A stretch of 64,000 nucleotides of DNA, from contig BSBM01000592.1 in NCBI GenBank assembly GCA_027924585.1, positions 6,864,001 to 6,928,000 on the forward strand. Reading direction: 5' to 3'. Made by a program: the position numbers and the translations under genes. The notes under the pieces were generated by a model, which made no database searches, was not told where the DNA came from, and was given only the letters and a program-made list of their open reading frames with translations. Source of the stretch: Larix kaempferi (Eukaryota > Streptophyta > Pinopsida > Pinales > Pinaceae). This document shows positions 34,459-43,854 of this stretch, piece by piece (the stretch's first letter is position 1; every line of letters starts with the position of its first letter).

Positions 34459-35195
34459 CACTCCCATAGTAACCGTGTTTGTATCTACTCGATTCAAATT
34501 GTAATTAATAAGCAACTCTTCCCCTACAGAGATTTAATGGCAGATACAAAAACACAGTTTCCTTCACGCCCCTCAAATTCACAGTTGGGTTGCTTAATTG
34601 TAGACCCTGGTTGTGTACTGTTTATAAACCCCACAATATTCCCTGTGGCCTTTGGCCTTCCATCAATGTACAACGTTGATCCTTTATTTTGATCTTTGTC
34701 TTTCAACTGTAAATAGTTTGCTGACAATCCATATCTACGCATACTTCGTGTATATTGGACCAGGCGCATCCAATCTTTGTAGTTGTAACAGGGTCCAACA
34801 TACTCCATGAATTTTGTACATCTGCCGTAACCGACCTTTATGCTATCCATGCATAACAACCGCAAACCATGTAATGACGACGGTGCAATTTGATATATAC
34901 TCTCATTCACACAAAAATCTCTGTTCATTTGAGGAAGATCCTTGGGTACCCATTGTTTCACTATATGTCTGTACCTTAAGGGCACCTCAATGTCGCCTAT
35001 TATCTCATCATCATAGGAATATGACCCCCCTTCAGCAAGAAAAAATTTCATGTGTTTATGGAATTTTCTTCTGATCTTTTGACATCTAGTTGATAAAACT
35101 CTTGTATACCTACTGGATGTCTCACTTTCCTCTAGACTTCCTAAAATCCCCTTGCTCAAAGAAGACAGATCTGACAAGTACCTGTTTGGTTATAC
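34459..35195 (-). pseudogene. SET-domain exon
   Basis: This exon encodes a SET-like methyltransferase domain, which transfers methyl groups from S-adenosylmethionine to protein lysines. In order it shows SSLHGLRLLCMDSIKVG (SET N-terminal strand and SxHGxG-like site), MEYVGPCYNYKDWMRLVQY, YIDGRPKATGNIVGFINSTQ (position of the NHxC pseudoknot motif, with Asn kept), KQPNCEFEG, VFVSAIKSL and, after a one-base frameshift near 34525, GEELLINYNLNRV (GEEL..Y motif). Acceptor GGTGCAG/GT is at 35196; donor GTG/GTACAT is at 34459. Allowing for the lost base, the exon is phase 0-0. A TAA in codon 2 also breaks it. The residues before the SET part are unfamiliar. Confidence 0.7.
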
Positions 35196-35921
35196 CTGCA
35201 CCATGGGAAAAAAGTTTAGATAGGACCTCAAGGCATATCGCCTCTTAAAAGGTGACATGTAGTTCCTTTTATAAGGTGACTTGTACCACCTAGGTGCAGG
35301 TGTCTGTTAAGGGCTACGTGTTAAGTTTATGGGCTATCTTTTCAGCCTTGGGTCCTGGGATTTTAGATGCAGTTTTTGGCAATGAATATCTGTTTTAGGT
35401 TCATTTTTCTGTTTCAGTTTCAGTTTCATTTTTAGTCTCATTTTCATTTTTTGTTTCAGTTTCAGTTTCAATTTCATTTTTAGACTCATTTTATGTTTCT
35501 ACTGCTGAGGGTGAAGACAGCGAGTCAAGAAAAGGTTGGTCTTACAAACTTCTACAACTAATAATAGTACGGCTCGAGAGTCGCTTCACACGTCTTACAA
35601 AAGGAGCTACAAGGCATATGCATAGTTCATATTAGAAAATTGCAATGCATTAAGGCATGCATTTTCCACTATCATCATACGTAGTTAGCATTCCTCCACC
35701 AGATGTAAACTCTTTTCTTTTATTATATCTAATAAACAAGTACCATTGAAACTAAATGAAACAACAATAACAAAACATAATTTTCATCTCTTTCGACTTT
35801 TCCACATTAACACTACCAGTTGTCTCATTATGTTAAAGCAATCTTCAGTAACATCTAATTTCTAACAATATTTAATCATCATTAACATGATTAAAGAAGA
35901 TAGGTACTTTAGGGTACTTAC

Positions 35922-36019
35922 ACCGTAATGTGGAACCTTCTTATCGGATACTCATAATTATTACTTTTAGTGAAAATTGTACCTCTCAGAAGTCAGCCAA
36001 CACTAAGAACCCACTGACC
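35922..36019 (-). pseudogene. SET-type gene, exon U2 (diverged copy of U1)
   Basis: The same acceptor context (GTAG before GGTCAG) and a GTAAGT donor frame an exon related to U1: GQWVLSVG, then a TGA, then LLRGTIFTKSNNYEYP. The length is 98 bp, against 96 for U1. Flanking intron sequence also resembles that around U1 (both introns carry CAGTAACAT and TGTTAAAG), so exon and intron were duplicated together. Confidence 0.5.
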
Positions 36020-36791
36020 CTACTAAAGGGTAAGTACAAACCAGAGAGAGAGAGGGAAAGGTTGTATGCAATAGTAGTTATAAGACAAAGACAGTTACAT
36101 TCATAAAAGAAGTTAAATAAAGCACAAAGAATGATTACAACAAAATTCTTAGTGCAAGTAAAAGCTTAACATAAAACCACATAAATCATAAGTGGGGTAC
36201 TAGGGTCATTTAGGGGACAAACAACCATAGTACCCAAAGGACCAAAAACATTAAAGGGTGGTACAGACAACTCAATATGGGATAAATGACCCTATCAACC
36301 ACACGCCAAGGAAAAGGTACCACAAGACCAATAAACAACAGGGTGTAAGGACCAAAGGTAAATCAACCATTGTGGGGAAGGTATCTCAGAAAAGGAAGTT
36401 ATGATGCAAGTTTTAAGTCTCTATTTGACACTAGAGAATACTTGATTTTGACAACCAAATCTGCAAAACTATTGGCACAAATGGTAAACGATTTCATTTT
36501 AAAAGGATGCAATAGGACTTGCAAAATATACAAAGTAAAGTGCAAAGAATGATTACAACAAAATTCTTAATGCAAGTAAAATATCAACAGAAAAACACAT
36601 ATCTGATCACCAACAATTTTGTCTGATAGGACAAGTCTTAACTACTTAATACAAAAAATAAAAAATAAAAATAAAATTCAACTTTTCACATTTAACAATA
36701 CCAGATGGTCACTGTGTTAAAGTAATATTCAGTAACATGTAATAATAAACTTTTTTAATTTACAAGAAAATAAATATGTGAAGATACTTAC

Positions 36792-36887
36792 CTGGGTGTA
36801 GACATTTCCTGTAATATACTCAGAAGAGTTACTTTCCGAAATGACCGTGCCTCTTAGAGGCCAGTCAACTCTAGGAACCAAGTGACC
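36792..36887 (-). pseudogene. SET-type gene, upstream exon U1 (32 codons)
   Basis: Acceptor AATAG before GGTCAC, donor CAG/GTAAGT. The exon is 96 bp, exactly 32 codons, phase 0 at both ends. It begins GHLVPRVDWPLRGTVISE and ends in GNVYTQ, open throughout. It is the most upstream exon found. The gypsy element at 36986 lies 98 bp further upstream, so earlier exons may lie beyond it. Confidence 0.55.
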
Positions 36888-36985
36888 CTATTAGAGGGTT
36901 AGTACAAACTAGAGAGACAGTCAATGACAGTCAAAAGGCTCAGTACAATCACATTAAAGATCAACCCCTAATAAGTCTCAGCATC

Positions 36986-37706
36986 TGTTGGCCCGGTTTT
37001 GCAACCAGGCTTAGTGCTATGGGCACCTGCTAACTAGTAGCAGCAGTTTCAATGAAAGCAAATAACAATAAACTAAATAAACAATACTATTTATGGATCT
37101 AAGCAAGAATCTAAGCAAATAATGACAATAATTTAAGATCAAGAACAAGAACATATAAAATAAAGAATTTGTATTGAAAGTATGGGGCAAGCAAGTGCTT
37201 GCGGAATCAATACCTCTAATGGTGAGGTTGAATAGCTCCAAGGATGAGCAACTTCCAATCTCCAATGGTCTCTTCTCCAATGTGGTTTGCAATGGCTAAA
37301 ATGCTCAGGGGAGATTTCAGCAGCATAAGGATGAGATAATGGATGGATGTGAAATGAGGAGCCCCTACCACCTTTTTATAGGTTTTGGTGGTGAGGAATA
37401 CCATTTGTGGTTTTGTGGAAACCAAATGGTATTGACCAACATGGTTTAGGTACTTTTCCCTCCTTTTTCCTTTTTTGAATAAAAATAATATTTTAATTCC
37501 CTTTTTAATATTTTTGGGAATTTGGACCCTTTTTGAGGGTTTTTTATGATTTTCTTGGAAAAATAATCTTTTTTAATGGAAAAAGGGGTGTACTAAGGTC
37601 TTTTGGTGACCTTTTGTTGGTTTCGGAGGCTCAGATGGTGAAAAAGTGGACAAATGGGTCATGTGAATAGGGAAATGAGCTAGTGAGCACTTTTTGGGTG
37701 TTAACA
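36986..37706 (-). repeat. 3' LTR of the minus-strand gypsy element
   Basis: On the minus strand it begins TGTTAACACCC and ends GGGCCAACA. A TATAAAAAGG box (minus) is at 37371-37380. The polypurine tract ATCAGGGGGCAATC (minus) adjoins at 37707-37720. Confidence 0.95.
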
Positions 37707-37720
37707 GATTGCCCCCTGAT

Positions 37721-39000
37721 GTGTGAGGGCAGGAGCTCATCGTATGGCCGATAGACATCATAGTTCTTTTGTCCTTTTTTCTGGGAGTAGGGGAGAGAAG
37801 AGACCGGTTGGAGACTGGAGGCACGGCCCTTGGAAGCTGCAAAAACAAAAAATATTACATGGCCTCAATATGAATGAGGTATAATCTCTGATAAAGGACG
37901 AGGCGGGCATTCCCATGCTCGTATCAAGACATATAAAAAACAATTAGTCCCAAGACGGGGGATCTAATACTTAAAGAAATATACTGGTACATCATAATGG
38001 TCCAGAGGGGACATTATTGTGGGATATACTCATGATCATGACTGATCTCAATAACTGATACACTGGAATAACTGTTGAACTGCTGAAACTAAAGGTGTCC
38101 AACATCTGTATGGACTCAATGACTATGAGTCATCTCTGAGAAATAATGTAACTGTATACTCAAGGGAGTATGAAACTGGGGTAAACCTGAATACTGTCGC
38201 CATACGCAACCCGGATATCTATAGAAAAAATGTAACTGGTTGTATCCATAGGTAGACCCTCAAATGTGGAGGAGTCAGGTGGTATCCGGGGTCTTCGACT
38301 AAATAACTGAACGGACCAATATCCTGTGCGAGTCTCAACGATGCGATCAAGGTGTTGAAGTCGAGCATGTGAGAAACAACCATTCGGAGAGGCACTGAGG
38401 ATTCCTCTCGAAATGATTCGTAGGCACTCATCATAGATGGTAATGAGTCCAAGACACAGGGACCTCTAGGTCTATCCTCTGGAATCAATGTGGTTGTCGT
38501 CGACAGAGGGAGACCAGCAACTAACAAGGCAATGATGTTTCCTTGATAGGAGCACGAGGTGTAAAACTGAAGTGTTGTAGTACTGATGGTAGGACTGACA
38601 TACTTGTGGAAATGGGAAATAACTGGGTCAAAAAATGGGTAGACTCAAACTTCCTCTGTTCAGAGCATGATGACATGGTTGACCTGGCAGCGTAGGGACC
38701 TGACTTGTAGGTGTGGGGATCATCTTTTAGGTCCTGAAGGGTTTGCACTGACTCTAGGTGGGTGAAGCTGATGGTAGCTGTCGAGGGAGTTTCAGGGTTA
38801 CATACTGCAGAATACTCTGAACAAAGGCGACCAAAATGGGGAAGCTGCTATGTGAGTAGGCATGATGTGTTGTAGCGCCAAGAGGCACCATTGATTCCTT
38901 CTTTGTAGTTTTAATGAGCTCCAAGAAGGGATAAAAGTGTGCTCTAAAATGGTACGGTCCTGTGGATTTTATGATCCCAGGGCGGCTCATGCTCATGGTT
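37721..39000 (-). other. 3' internal region of the gypsy element
   Basis: This region is conserved with 57840-59014 of the plus-strand copy, including a frame beginning MLVAGLPLSTTTTLIPEDRP (38219-38527 minus; 58195-58422 plus). The frame differs in length between copies, so coding is doubtful. It ends in the polypurine tract. Confidence 0.5.
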
Positions 39001-39045
39001 GCTTTCGTGTTTAGAGAGTCTGAAAGCGGTAAGTGGACTCTATTG

Positions 39046-39345
39046 GTGTTTCTTTTTCGTAAGTTTAGTCTCCAAGGCCCGAAAAAGCATAAAATGATGC
39101 GAATGGAGAACTCTTCTAGCCGGTGTGACTAGAGTATACCTTTTTCGTAATTAGTCTACAAGGTCCGGAAAAGGGGTAAACTTATACCAGGTAGACGCCC
39201 TTTCAGATACATTTAGCGAGCATGAAAGGAAGAAAGATTGCTCGGTGATCTTTTCATTGTTTTAGGAGTCAGAAAAGAGCTTAACAGAAACTCCCTAAGT
39301 GTCTTTTTCGTAAAGAGGGGTTGCTCGGCCCGAAAAAGGGTTAAA
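39046..39345. repeat. Three CTTTTTCG...CGAAAAAG hairpin motifs
   Basis: Inverted pairs lie at 39052-39059/39080-39087, 39140-39147/39166-39173 (one mismatch) and 39303-39310/39331-39338, each with a 18-20 bp loop that contains AGTCT or similar. Role unknown. Confidence 0.6.
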
Positions 39346-39369
39346 ATTATACCGAACAAAAATGTATTG

Positions 39370-39890
39370 ATGAGGGCGAGGAAAGGTTTCAAGCATCGTC
39401 ATCAGCGCGGAACACTGGATCCGGTGACATAAGGATTGTCGAAAACGGAGAACGGCCGATGTGGCATGCAAACCGAGGTGATGAGGGGGCGTGGAAAAAA
39501 TGCCCGAAAAATATAAAGGTGAGAGCGAGAAATGGTCTCAAGCATCATCATGAGCGCGGAAAACTGAATTCGGCTATATAAGGCACGTCTAAAACGGAGA
39601 ACGGTCGATGTGGCACGCAAACCGAGGCGACGAGGGGGCGTGTAAAAAATGCCCAAAAAATCTAAAGGTGAGAGCGAGAAATGATCTCAAGCATCATCAC
39701 GAGTGCGGAAAACTGAATCCGGCGATATAAGACACATCGAAAACGGAGAACGGCCGATGTGGCACGCAAACCGAGGTGACGAGGGGGCGTGGAACAAACG
39801 CCCGGAAAATCTAAAGGTGAGAGGGAGAAATGATCTCAAGCATCATCACGGGCACGGAAATATGAATCCGGTGGTGCACATGGTGCGAAA
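39370..39890. repeat. 149-bp tandem repeat replacing pol
   Basis: About 3.5 units containing AACGGAGAACGGCCGATGTG and GCAAACCGAGG recur every 149 bp (39445, 39594, 39743). The array sits where RT, RNase H and integrase should be. It is absent from the plus-strand copy. Confidence 0.9.
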
Positions 39891-40107
39891 AATGGAGGTC
39901 ATAAGGACTCCGGAATGGTTAAAGGAAAGAACTAGGTTAAAAAATGGCTACAAATAAAGGTGATCCCACCAAGCGAAGGATGCAGTGGTGGGGAGAAATG
40001 ATGACCCGTGGGGGCAAAATACTAGGTGTATCAAGTCAACTGAAATATACAAGTGACACATGACCTCAAAAATGGTTGAGATCACGAATATGAAAAAGTG
40101 AGCAGGG

Positions 40108-43100
40108 TTAATGACCTGCCCCCATGCTATGTGCATGGGGTTTGTGATTGTGGATCACATGTGTGTTGGTTTGAACGGTGGGCTCATTGAGGTGTTGAGA
40201 TAGAGATGACGGGGAAGGTTCAAAATGATTAATCATGCCCCCTATCCCGGGGTCGAGGTAATCTATTATGCCCCCTAACTCAGAGGTGTGAATGTGGTGC
40301 AGATGTTGTCTCAGAGAGAGATCAATAGGGCATTGAGCAACTGCTGGCAGGGTGTTATACCATGAGGCTGTGGGTCGTGGTGGCATACTGAAGTGATGAT
40401 ATGATGATGGGGGATTCCCTTTGTGGGGTGGATGCCCCCAGTATCTCCGACGAGGATCACGATGATGATGAGTAGGCAAGGTTTTGGGCCTGCCCCCATG
40501 TTGTGTACATGTGGTTTCCTGGTCGATTTGAAAGGGTTGAACCTGTGTGTCAAAGGGATCAATGGAAGGGGCCGACCGGACAGAGGGGTATCCAGTGGAG
40601 ATCGTATAAATAGCGGGGTCAAGGCCAGGCATTTCGGTATCTGACCAAGTAAAGACATCAGTGAATTCTTGGAAGAGTTGTTGGTATTCTCCGATCTCAT
40701 GCTCACTGTGGGAGGTTCCTAATGTGATGGTATGAAGGGCACCAAGTGGGTCAGAGATGTCAATGTGGATGACGGGAGAAATATCGGCCATGGGATCCGT
40801 TAACCAGTCGATTTTAGTAGGAAGGAAATCCTTGGACTCAACCGCGGATTGGGTAGCGGTGGTGGATGAAGTCTCTTCCAGGAGGAAGTATGGACGATGG
40901 TGCATGTCTTCCCCGGGATAATCAAAGGTAGTATGAGTCTCGAGAACCTCTTCGTCATTGCGGGAGCTTTGAGTGGTCAAATCGAGTGATGAGGTAGTGG
41001 TAGTCGAAGAGATCATGTAGATGGTGTTAATCTCTCCGGATGATGATGATGCGGGAGGGTAGATCTCCTCGATAGTAGGGGGTGCCGTCTCTAGGTCCAA
41101 ATTGTTCATCTCGTAGAGAGCTGCTCTATAGTCTGGGATGTCAGGACAGTTGTGGGAGTAGTGGCCGTAAATACCGCATATCGCACATGGGTGGTTGGTA
41201 CGCAGTGATTTATCACGAGGCATGGGGTTTGGGTCGAGCTTGACCACCGGGATGTTGGGGTCGTCGTCCAGCATTTGCATGTGTTCCTGCAATGCAGGTA
41301 ACTGTGGGCACTGATGGGTTGGATGGCCTAACTCATCACACAGCGAGCATTTTGGAGGATCACGAAATACGGAGGGAGGTTTAACTGCCTTGGGTGGGTG
41401 AACCGCAGTGTATGGTTGTGGGCCTCTGCCTCCAGTGGGCCTGACGAATGGAGGGGGATTCGTCGACGACGAAGGAGTCGTGATACCGGGAGGTGGTTGG
41501 GTAGAAGTAACAATGGGTTGCACCGGTTGTAGGATGACATTTGGTGTCGGTGGAGGAACGGGAGGCGTAATATACCACACGGGTAATCCCAATGTTAACC
41601 CGGGGAGACTAAGGGTAGCCATAACCGGGGCGCTCACTACACCCGAAGGAGGAAATAGAAAGGGGATTGTGTGGATGGGTGTAACCCCAATGTGACTAGG
41701 GACTAATGGTGGTTTGGGTAACAAGGAGGGTTGATTACCAGGTGTTTGTGAAAGAGTGCAGAGGTTAGCGACCTGGGTCTCCGGTGACGGTGGTGGAATG
41801 GCCTGGAATGTAGAGGTCATCGGTGCCTCGGAGTAAAGTCCGGGTCCTACTGAGGAAATGAATGAGGTAGTTGCACCACAAACAGGTTGTTCAACCATGG
41901 GGAGAACATTTTCAGGTGTGGCGGGGGCCTTGGGATCGTAATAGGTGAGCTGGTCGACCTTGACCACGCGTCCCTCATGGGGGAACTGCATGGTGCGAAA
42001 TACGGATGAGGCAACAGCCCGCATGGCATACATGTAGCTACGACCAAGTAAAAGGTTATAGTCTAGTTGGGCATTGATGACCTCAATGTCAATGAGGACA
42101 GTTTTACCCGCCAGCTGGACGGGGACATTGGCTAAAAGACCTTGGGGTTGTGCCGAACGACCGTCATAGGCTCGCAACGCAGTGGTGGACTGCTGGAGAG
42201 TGGGGGATCCCAACTTCTGCCAAACGAATGTGGACATGACGCATGTGGAGGCCCCTTCATCGATAATGCACCGATGGATGACAAGATTCCGAACAGAAAC
42301 GGAAACTTGGAATGCTAAAGAGGAAGGCAGGCGTGGTTCAGATTGGTCTGAATCGAATGCGATCAGCTGTGAATCATTAGGGTCAATGGCACCAATGGCA
42401 GAGAGCAAAGTTTTGCGCTGTGAAGGACAGTTTTTCAAAACCTCTAAAGCAGACATGGCTGCAGGAGACTGGGCTAAGTCGTCTACGATGTTGTAATTTG
42501 ACGCAGCCCGTGCATTGGGGTTGTTGTTGATACGACGGAGAGGGAAACGAGGTGCTTTAGAAGCACCATCGAGTGGAGCCAGAGGTATACATAACGTTTG
42601 ATCTGTGGGATTAACCTTAGTGTTCTTGTCGGCGGGAGGGGCTTTAGACGTGGAGCCATATTGGTTCCGACGGGTTTGGATATTGACGTCGGCAGTGGAC
42701 ATCATCAATAAATGGTGGGTGCCTGAATCAAACATGGGTTGGTCCGGAGCTGCGTAAGTAATTTGTTGTGGTTGCACGTTGCCCTGTGGGGGGGCTAATT
42801 GCTGAGTGTTCACCACTCCTTGTGTTGGAAAAGGGTTTTGTAGTACCAAAGGTTGTTGTGGAGGTGGTGGGGGGTTGGGTGGCGGCTGAGGAGCTGCCTG
42901 CCCTTGACGATGGGCGTCATTTGTCCATAGTTGTCGAGCTCGCTCGAGATGTGGGAAAGCGTGGGTATAGTGGCCATAGACACCGCAAATGTAACAAGGA
43001 TGGTTTGTTCGTAAATTAGCATTTTTGGGTTGCTTAGGTGGCCGATCAGGATTCCGATGAGCGGGCGCCGCGTTATTTTCTTGCGGAGGATGGGTAGGTT

Positions 43101-43854
43101 GTGGAGCTTGGTTACGGTTTTGATTGTTTCCACGGTTGCGTCCTCTTCCGCGGTTTGGTTTCCCACCCTGGTTGCGTTGGTTATTTTGGTATTGGGGCTG
43201 ATGTTGTTGTGCGTACACATGCCCTTGAGCATTGGGGGGATTCTGAGGAGGCGCAGGTGCGGGAGCAGGTTGCGGTGGATAGTATGCAGGTGGAGCTGGA
43301 GGTGGTCCAGTTGCCTGCTGGGGTTGTTGGTACCCCTGAGCTGGTGGAGGTGTGAGGTTAGCCGGTGCAACCGGTTGTGGGTAATGCATGGGCTGTTGTT
43401 GGAACTGCATGGGGTTTTGTACCGTAGGTTGAGCATAGTATGTAGGGGGTACATATGCTGATGGCGCTTGGCCATAACAATGTTGTGGACAAGAGGGTCC
43501 ATGAACGTGATGGGTCTGGTTTGTTGGAGCATAAGAAGTTGTCGCTCCGGAACTAGATGTAGCCCTAGAAAGGTCTGGGGCGGGCATGGTGCTCACCATA
43601 CTGAAAGGTTTTGCTTGCGGTGTAATTTGGCCAATAATTCCATCAGCGGCATGTGATGCCCCTGGTGTGTCACCGCGTGCAGAGTCACCTCGTGGGGCAT
43701 CAGGTATGATCGTGTATAGGTAACCTGACTGGGCATAGATAAGATCAAACTGTTGGGCCTTAAGGATGGCCTCCTCCTCAGACTGGGGTCTTTCAGATGC
43801 TACATCCTTCGCAATGAGAGGAAGGAGGGATTTAAGGAACCAGTCTAAAAAGAT
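40108..43854 (-). CDS. Gypsy gag C-terminus, aspartic protease and post-protease zinc knuckles
   Basis: The frame continues from gag and is open for 1,163 codons from the ATG at 43599. In order: Pro/Gln-rich linker; a first zinc knuckle CYICGVYGHYTHAF (residue 202) whose last Cys is Phe; an aspartic protease with active site IIDEGASTCVMS (Asp447), flap-side VLIDIEVINAQLDYNLLLGR; a Pro-rich linker; two intact knuckles CSLCDELGHPTHQC (residue 751) and CAICGIYGHYSHNC (residue 805); then EYQQLFQEFTDVFTWSDTEM, the usual lead-in to RT. RT itself is absent and the C-terminus is an unrelated His/Pro-rich tail. Knuckles after the protease are unusual. It probably forms particles; polymerase must come from another element. 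Confidence 0.85.
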   Translation of the reverse strand: MFLDWFLKSLLPLIAKDVASERPQSEEEAILKAQQFDLIYAQSGYLYTIIPDAPRGDSARGDTPGASHAADGIIGQITPQAKPFSMVSTMPAPDLSRATSSSGATTSYAPTNQTHHVHGPSCPQHCYGQAPSAYVPPTYYAQPTVQNPMQFQQQPMHYPQPVAPANLTPPPAQGYQQPQQATGPPPAPPAYYPPQPAPAPAPPQNPPNAQGHVYAQQHQPQYQNNQRNQGGKPNRGRGRNRGNNQNRNQAPQPTHPPQENNAAPAHRNPDRPPKQPKNANLRTNHPCYICGVYGHYTHAFPHLERARQLWTNDAHRQGQAAPQPPPNPPPPPQQPLVLQNPFPTQGVVNTQQLAPPQGNVQPQQITYAAPDQPMFDSGTHHLLMMSTADVNIQTRRNQYGSTSKAPPADKNTKVNPTDQTLCIPLAPLDGASKAPRFPLRRINNNPNARAASNYNIVDDLAQSPAAMSALEVLKNCPSQRKTLLSAIGAIDPNDSQLIAFDSDQSEPRLPSSLAFQVSVSVRNLVIHRCIIDEGASTCVMSTFVWQKLGSPTLQQSTTALRAYDGRSAQPQGLLANVPVQLAGKTVLIDIEVINAQLDYNLLLGRSYMYAMRAVASSVFRTMQFPHEGRVVKVDQLTYYDPKAPATPENVLPMVEQPVCGATTSFISSVGPGLYSEAPMTSTFQAIPPPSPETQVANLCTLSQTPGNQPSLLPKPPLVPSHIGVTPIHTIPFLFPPSGVVSAPVMATLSLPGLTLGLPVWYITPPVPPPTPNVILQPVQPIVTSTQPPPGITTPSSSTNPPPFVRPTGGRGPQPYTAVHPPKAVKPPSVFRDPPKCSLCDELGHPTHQCPQLPALQEHMQMLDDDPNIPVVKLDPNPMPRDKSLRTNHPCAICGIYGHYSHNCPDIPDYRAALYEMNNLDLETAPPTIEEIYPPASSSSGEINTIYMISSTTTTSSLDLTTQSSRNDEEVLETHTTFDYPGEDMHHRPYFLLEETSSTTATQSAVESKDFLPTKIDWLTDPMADISPVIHIDISDPLGALHTITLGTSHSEHEIGEYQQLFQEFTDVFTWSDTEMPGLDPAIYTISTGYPSVRSAPSIDPFDTQVQPFQIDQETTCTQHGGRPKTLPTHHHRDPRRRYWGHPPHKGNPPSSYHHFSMPPRPTASWYNTLPAVAQCPIDLSLRQHLHHIHTSELGGIIDYLDPGIGGMINHFEPSPSSLSQHLNEPTVQTNTHVIHNHKPHAHSMGAGH

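Larger units (their letters stand above)
25062..36887 (-). pseudogene. Decayed multi-exon gene with SET-like domain and repeated short exons
   Basis: I assembled this by eye from minus-strand exons with GT..AG borders: 36792-36887, a related exon 35922-36019, the SET exon 34459-35195, six short repeat exons (33384-34358), 33045-33271, 32566-32942, an exon split by a retrotransposon (32482 and 26109-25812), then 25621-25708, 25379-25515, 25216-25285 and 25062-25169. Most joins keep the reading frame: many exons are whole codons in phase 0. The SET part implies a protein methyltransferase origin. The product as a whole is not one I know. Scattered stops, two frameshifts and one mutated donor site show decay. 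It may be a host gene or a transposon-borne gene; I cannot tell which. Confidence 0.6.
35196..36985. other. Introns and low-complexity T-rich sequence of the SET-type gene
   Basis: Apart from exons U1 and U2 nothing is recognisable. A simple repeat of TTTCAG/TTTCAT units lies at 35401-35512. Two stretches around the U exons (about 35700-36060 and 36630-36930) are diverged copies of each other. Confidence 0.4.
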
